Source: an uncultured Bacilli bacterium (GTDB lineage: Bacteria; Bacillota_I; Bacilli_A; RF39; UBA660). From it: a DNA stretch of 64,000 bases. The notes below the pieces were generated by a model that was given only the letters and a program-made list of their open reading frames with translations, did no database searches and was not told the DNA's origin. The position numbers and the translations under genes are program-made. The DNA is taken from assembly GCA_934096075.1 (NCBI GenBank), contig CAKOLN010000005.1, positions 1 through 64,000 of the forward strand, in the 5' to 3' direction. Shown here piece after piece: positions 60,662-64,000 of this stretch; within the stretch, counting starts at the first letter, position 1; each line of letters opens with the position of its first letter.

Positions 60662-61511
60662 AATCATCAGAATCTTTAGTTAAACTAAGAGTTAAATTCA
60701 TTATATTTTCTTCATACCAAATTTCAATACCATTGTTTTCCTTATTTGTAGCTTCAAAAATATAATCTTCATATTGTTCAATATTAACAAATCCACTTTC
60801 TTTTAACTTATTAACATACTCAAAATAATCATCTTTTGAAACACCAACCGCATAAAATGAAAAATCTTCTTCATCAGAATCTATAACTGCATAATATTTA
60901 AAATCAGGCACTGGTATTAATTTAGAAAGTTCTGTTTTAGGCCAAACATTTAAATCAATAGTAGTTTCATCAATTCTCCAACTTTTATCTACAAAACTAT
61001 AATATGCTAAATACAACTTTTTATCTTTACCAATTACACCTATTTGAACTTCATTAAGTTCCATCAAATCAAATTGTTCCTTACTTGGTGTATCATACCA
61101 ACTATAATTATTATAACCTATTGTTAACATAACATTTCTAGTTGTACTCCCTTTCTCAATCAATTCATCTGTATTACCTCTTAATGTTACATCTCTTTTA
61201 GAATCATCTTCATCAATAAACCAATCATGATCTTTCATAAATTCATCATATAAGCTTAACATTTCTTCTGTAACATCATCTTTAACCTTATATTTAAAAT
61301 TTACACTAATTAAATCGTATTTAGAATTATTTGTAAATTCAACTATATAACAATCAAAACCACTACACTTACTTTTTTCTGCATTAAAAGCAAAATCCTT
61401 TATATTTAAATCTTTAGTACTTAATGTCTTATTAATTAAGGTGGTCTTATTTCCACATCCAGTCAAAACTATTCCTAAAATCACTAATAATATAAATTTA
61501 ATCTTTTTCAT
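60660..61511 (-). CDS. Putative lipoprotein
   Basis: A 283-residue protein with a lipoprotein signal peptide, KKIKFILLVILGIVLTGCGN, whose Cys19 would be lipidated. It is followed by a beta-rich domain with IVEFTNNSKYDLISVNFKYK that resembles FxLYD-type domains, then a second part with YAVGVSKDDYFEYVNKLKES. I do not recognise the whole. It is followed upstream by another lipoprotein with a related domain. Both are probably outer-surface proteins and belong to one operon. Confidence 0.7.
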   Translation of the reverse strand: MKKIKFILLVILGIVLTGCGNKTTLINKTLSTKDLNIKDFAFNAEKSKCSGFDCYIVEFTNNSKYDLISVNFKYKVKDDVTEEMLSLYDEFMKDHDWFIDEDDSKRDVTLRGNTDELIEKGSTTRNVMLTIGYNNYSWYDTPSKEQFDLMELNEVQIGVIGKDKKLYLAYYSFVDKSWRIDETTIDLNVWPKTELSKLIPVPDFKYYAVIDSDEEDFSFYAVGVSKDDYFEYVNKLKESGFVNIEQYEDYIFEATNKENNGIEIWYEENIMNLTLSLTKDSDD

Positions 61512-61524
61512 AAAATTTCACCTA

Positions 61525-61884
61525 TTACCATGCAGTAAATCCTTTTAACTTATATGACGCAATAGTTTCAGCATCTCCACTACATATAGCTTTTATTTTC
61601 CAAGTACCATTTGCATCCAAATTGTTAATATTATCTAAACAACTACCAACAACATTTCCATCTGCATCATAAGTATTAAATTCAACCTGTACATATGAAT
61701 ACTCTGTACTTGAATTATTTTTTACAGTGCCCTCGATATAATAAGAAATAAAATAATCATCAGCATAGCCTCTATCTTCTAACAAAGTAAAATCATTCTC
61801 ATTTTTTAACTCTGATTCTATATCTTCCATACTACATCCTGTAATAAAAAATATAAACATAAATAATAAAAATATTTTTTTCAT
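61525..61884 (-). CDS. FxLYD-domain lipoprotein
   Basis: A 119-residue protein with a lipoprotein signal MKKIFLLFMFIFFITGCSM (Cys17). It has one FxLYD-type domain: EGTVKNNSSTEYSYVQVEFN, then YDADGNVVGSC and LDANGTWKIKAICSG. AAGGAG before the ATG at 61884 is better than the upstream in-frame start at 61905. Two further Cys in the domain may pair. It lies 13 bp before the longer lipoprotein gene. Confidence 0.75.
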   Translation of the reverse strand: MKKIFLLFMFIFFITGCSMEDIESELKNENDFTLLEDRGYADDYFISYYIEGTVKNNSSTEYSYVQVEFNTYDADGNVVGSCLDNINNLDANGTWKIKAICSGDAETIASYKLKGFTAW

Positions 61885-61905
61885 TTTAAACTCCTTTTCA
61901 ATCAA

Positions 61906-62220
61906 TTAAGCTTCATCATCACAAAGTAATAAAATACCAGCCACAATGTTTACAAATAACAAAACACATATTTTAAAACCAGTACTCAATTTTTCATTAT
62001 CTTTTTGCCTTCTACTAACTCGACATGTCATAGGAATTAACCAAGCTAAAGGAATTATTAACCATCCTGTACAAACACAAGAAATAATCATAAATACTTT
62101 TGCTGCCGTTAATAAACCACTATCATATCCTTTCTTTGAAAATGGTGCACCACAATTTGGACAAAACTGAATATTACTATCTTCTACTTGAGTACCACAA
62201 TTTAAGCAAACTCTTGCCAT
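61906..62220 (-). CDS. Zinc-ribbon membrane protein
   Basis: A 104-residue protein with an N-terminal zinc ribbon (VCLNCGTQV, then FCPNCGAPF) and two membrane segments (AAKVFMIISCVCTGWLII, ICVLLFVNIVAGILLLC). AAAGGAGG fixes the start at 62220. Small proteins of this build are common in Bacillota and have no known job. It is followed by two lipoprotein genes on the same strand. Confidence 0.75.
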   Translation of the reverse strand: MARVCLNCGTQVEDSNIQFCPNCGAPFSKKGYDSGLLTAAKVFMIISCVCTGWLIIPLAWLIPMTCRVSRRQKDNEKLSTGFKICVLLFVNIVAGILLLCDDEA

Positions 62221-62331
62221 AAATAATCCTCCTTTCCTTAAACATAGTATATCATAAAATCTTCTCGCAGGCGACATATTTTTTAATTAATTTATGTAAT
62301 AATAGTTAATTAGAAAGGAGTATGGTCTTCT

Positions 62332-62571
62332 ATGAGTAGATATTCAAAACAAAATTTATCTATATTAGTAAGAAAAAACATAAGAAAATATAGATTGATA
62401 AGAAATTACACTTTACAAGAATTAGCTGATAAAGCCGACTTATCACATGGATATGTAAGAGATCTTGAATGTCTATCTATAGATAAAACACCTACCCTTG
62501 AAGCAATTGGTAAATTTGCAGATGCATTAGAAATAGATATTAGACAGTTATTTGATGATGTAAAAGAATAA
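62332..62571 (+). CDS. Small XRE-family transcriptional regulator
   Basis: A 79-residue protein that is nearly all helix-turn-helix: SILVRKNIRKYRLIRNYTLQ, then ELADKADLSHGYVRDLECLS and IGKFADALEIDIRQLFDD. It is divergent from the zinc-ribbon membrane gene and may regulate it or the permease that follows. The ATG at 62332 is 11 bp from AAAGGAG; an ATG closer to that site opens only a five-codon frame. Confidence 0.8.
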   Translation: MSRYSKQNLSILVRKNIRKYRLIRNYTLQELADKADLSHGYVRDLECLSIDKTPTLEAIGKFADALEIDIRQLFDDVKE

Positions 62572-62602
62572 AAATTAGAGTTTCTCCTCTAATTTTTTTA
62601 AA
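62570..62602 (+). terminator. Terminator of the XRE gene
   Basis: AAAAATTAGAG/CTCTAATTTTT stem with following T residues. Confidence 0.85.
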
Positions 62603-62658
62603 TTGTTCCAAACATTATACCATTTTATATGGTATTTTTGTGAAAATTGCATAAATTC

Positions 62659-62688
62659 TTGTAAAACTTTACATAAATATTGTATAAT
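62659..62688 (+). promoter_or_regulatory. Promoter of the permease gene
   Basis: TTGTAA (62659-62664), an 18-bp spacer and TG-TATAAT (62683-62688). The AGGAGG box (62695-62700) falls almost at the predicted start of transcription, so the leader is very short. Confidence 0.65.
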
Positions 62689-62707
62689 TAGTCTAGGAGG
62701 TAGAAAA

Positions 62708-64000
62708 ATGAAAAAGAAGAACACAATGTTCAAAATTATTGCAATAATGGCTTTAGTGTTCTATGTTCTAAGTTGGATAATCCCAGCATCAAGCATAAGT
62801 GGCGGAACTGTAACAAGTTTAGGACTAAAAAGAGTTTCACTTTACAACATTGTTGAATACCCTTACCTAGCAATACAATTCTTCTTACAACCACTTCTAT
62901 TCATGTTAGCAGTTGGTGGCTTATATGGTGTATTATCAGAAACTGGTAAATATAGAAACAAATTAGAAAAAATTGCAAAATCTATGAAAGGTAAAGAAAT
63001 AGTATTTTTAGTTTTAACATCATTTATACTAGCTGCATTAAGTAGTGTATTTGGTCTAAACTTAATGTTATTCATATTTATACCAGCATTAGTAGGAATA
63101 ATTTTACTAATGGGATATAACAAAATGACTGCATTCCTAACTACTTTCATTTCACCTTTAATTGGTGTAATAGGAAGTACTTACGGAGTATACATTACTG
63201 GATACATTAATCAAATCGCAGGAACAACTTTCCAAACTGAAATAGTTTCTAAAATTGCATTATTTGTATTATCATTTGTAATTTATACAGCATTCCTAGT
63301 AAAATATGCAACTAAAAATAAAAATAAATCTGAAATTAGTGAAGAAGAACTAACTGTATTAATGGGTGAAAAGAAACAAAGTAAAAAAGCAAGCTGGCCA
63401 ATGTTCTTAGTAATGGGATTATTACTAGTATTAGTAATTCTTGGTTACACAGATTGGAAATCAGTATTTGACTCTTCATTCTTTGTTGATTTACATACTA
63501 AATTAACTGTAGAATTCACTATTGGAGATCATGCAATATTAGGTTACCTATTTGATGGTTTAACTAACTTAGGTAAATGGTATTATGCAGAATTTACTGC
63601 TATGATACTTATTGCATCAATCATATTAACATTTGTATATGATCTAAAAGTAGATGGTGGATTAAAAGCATTTGGTAAAGGTGTTGTAAATATGTTAAAA
63701 CCAGCAGCATTAGTAATATTTGCTTATGTAATGGTATTAGTATCAGCTTACCATCCTTATATAGTAACAGTTACTGACTGGATAGTAACACTTGTATCTA
63801 AAACAAGTGGTGTATTTGGACAAATAGTTTATATCTTTATGATATCTATAGATACTATTCTAAGTACTGTATTCAATGTAGAAATGCTTTATGTAGTACA
63901 ATCTACATTACCACTATTAAGTAGTGTATATGCAGACACTACAAACAGCCTAGCAATAATTACACAATCAATATATGGATTAACTTCTTTTGTAGCGCCT
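62708..64000 (+). CDS. YfcC/DcuC-type membrane permease, 3' end cut by the window
   Basis: An open frame of 431 codons runs off the window. It is highly hydrophobic with about ten helices. It starts MKKKNTMFKIIAIMALVFYV, followed by LSWIIPASSISGG, a typical opening of the YfcC/C4-dicarboxylate-carrier-like (AbgT/DcuC-related) permeases, and has AALSSVFGLNLMLFIFIPAL and LIGVIGSTYGVYITGY segments. Members move amino acids, peptides or dicarboxylates. The substrate is unknown. Confidence 0.7.
   Translation, partial: MKKKNTMFKIIAIMALVFYVLSWIIPASSISGGTVTSLGLKRVSLYNIVEYPYLAIQFFLQPLLFMLAVGGLYGVLSETGKYRNKLEKIAKSMKGKEIVFLVLTSFILAALSSVFGLNLMLFIFIPALVGIILLMGYNKMTAFLTTFISPLIGVIGSTYGVYITGYINQIAGTTFQTEIVSKIALFVLSFVIYTAFLVKYATKNKNKSEISEEELTVLMGEKKQSKKASWPMFLVMGLLLVLVILGYTDWKSVFDSSFFVDLHTKLTVEFTIGDHAILGYLFDGLTNLGKWYYAEFTAMILIASIILTFVYDLKVDGGLKAFGKGVVNMLKPAALVIFAYVMVLVSAYHPYIVTVTDWIVTLVSKTSGVFGQIVYIFMISIDTILSTVFNVEMLYVVQSTLPLLSSVYADTTNSLAIITQSIYGLTSFVAP

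Noticed and set aside
60660..61884. Toxin-antitoxin pair
   Set aside because: Both proteins carry lipoprotein signal peptides with lipobox Cys and FxLYD-like domains, which does not fit a toxin-antitoxin module.

Overview
The window is low-GC DNA from a Bacillota-type bacterium, probably a gut-associated anaerobic member of the Bacilli (Erysipelotrichia/RF39-like). Signs of this are the strong A+T bias, AGGAGG ribosome-binding sites, a pyruvate:ferredoxin oxidoreductase, a T-box in front of lysS, a Cse60-like protein and an LtaS/MdoB-like phosphoglycerol transferase. TGA is used as a stop in ATGA gene overlaps, so the genetic code is the ordinary bacterial one. The organism name is inference.

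Layout. 1-5.6 kb is an accessory region. It holds a partial gene with an in-frame 54-bp tandem duplication, a zinc-hook ABC-type ATPase with an Arg-Glu-His triad spaced as in the anticodon nucleases PrrC/RloC, a candidate structured small RNA, an HD-domain protein, an unknown protein and an ASCH protein. 5.6-25 kb is mostly minus-strand housekeeping and envelope genes: a PAP2 phosphatase overlapping a DUF368/PopT-type lipid-carrier flippase, a ZIP transporter, an ATP-grasp enzyme, a sugar nucleotidyltransferase, a Gln tRNA, LiaF-like and adhesin-like proteins, an ABC exporter, a MurJ/SpoVB-type flippase, a GH31 glycosidase with an altered acid/base motif, an SPFH/zinc-ribbon cluster and DNA glycosylase Tag next to a decayed methyltransferase gene.

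26.6-35.75 kb is the most interesting part. A 9.16-kb integrative mobilizable element has inserted into a LysM N-acetylmuramoyl-L-alanine amidase gene, exactly at the codons of its catalytic His-Gly-Gly motif. The two halves of the gene lie at 25228-26595 and 35737-35787 and would rejoin in frame across a shared 5-bp CCTCC core. The element carries a large serine recombinase, replication- or regulator-like HTH proteins, an XRE repressor with divergent promoters, a MobV relaxase with a recognisable pMV158-like oriT, and a cargo operon. The cargo encodes a CD-NTase, an E2-like protein and a two-transmembrane protein, which reads as a short type II CBASS anti-phage system. Structured intergenic RNAs flank the cargo.

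36-55.3 kb holds nifJ with two phased direct repeats upstream, then a long minus-strand cell-surface glycopolymer cluster. It contains an Alg13-like protein, a GT4-Alg14 fusion, PssA, several GT4 and GT2 enzymes, a HAD protein, a Wzm/Wzt-type ABC exporter and the phosphoglycerol transferase. 55.4-64 kb is a core region with rpsI-rplM, a secreted Cys-patterned repeat protein, dusB, T-box-lysS, two lipoproteins, a zinc-ribbon membrane protein, an XRE regulator and a YfcC-like permease cut by the window end. All family assignments come from reading motifs by eye; no database search was run.
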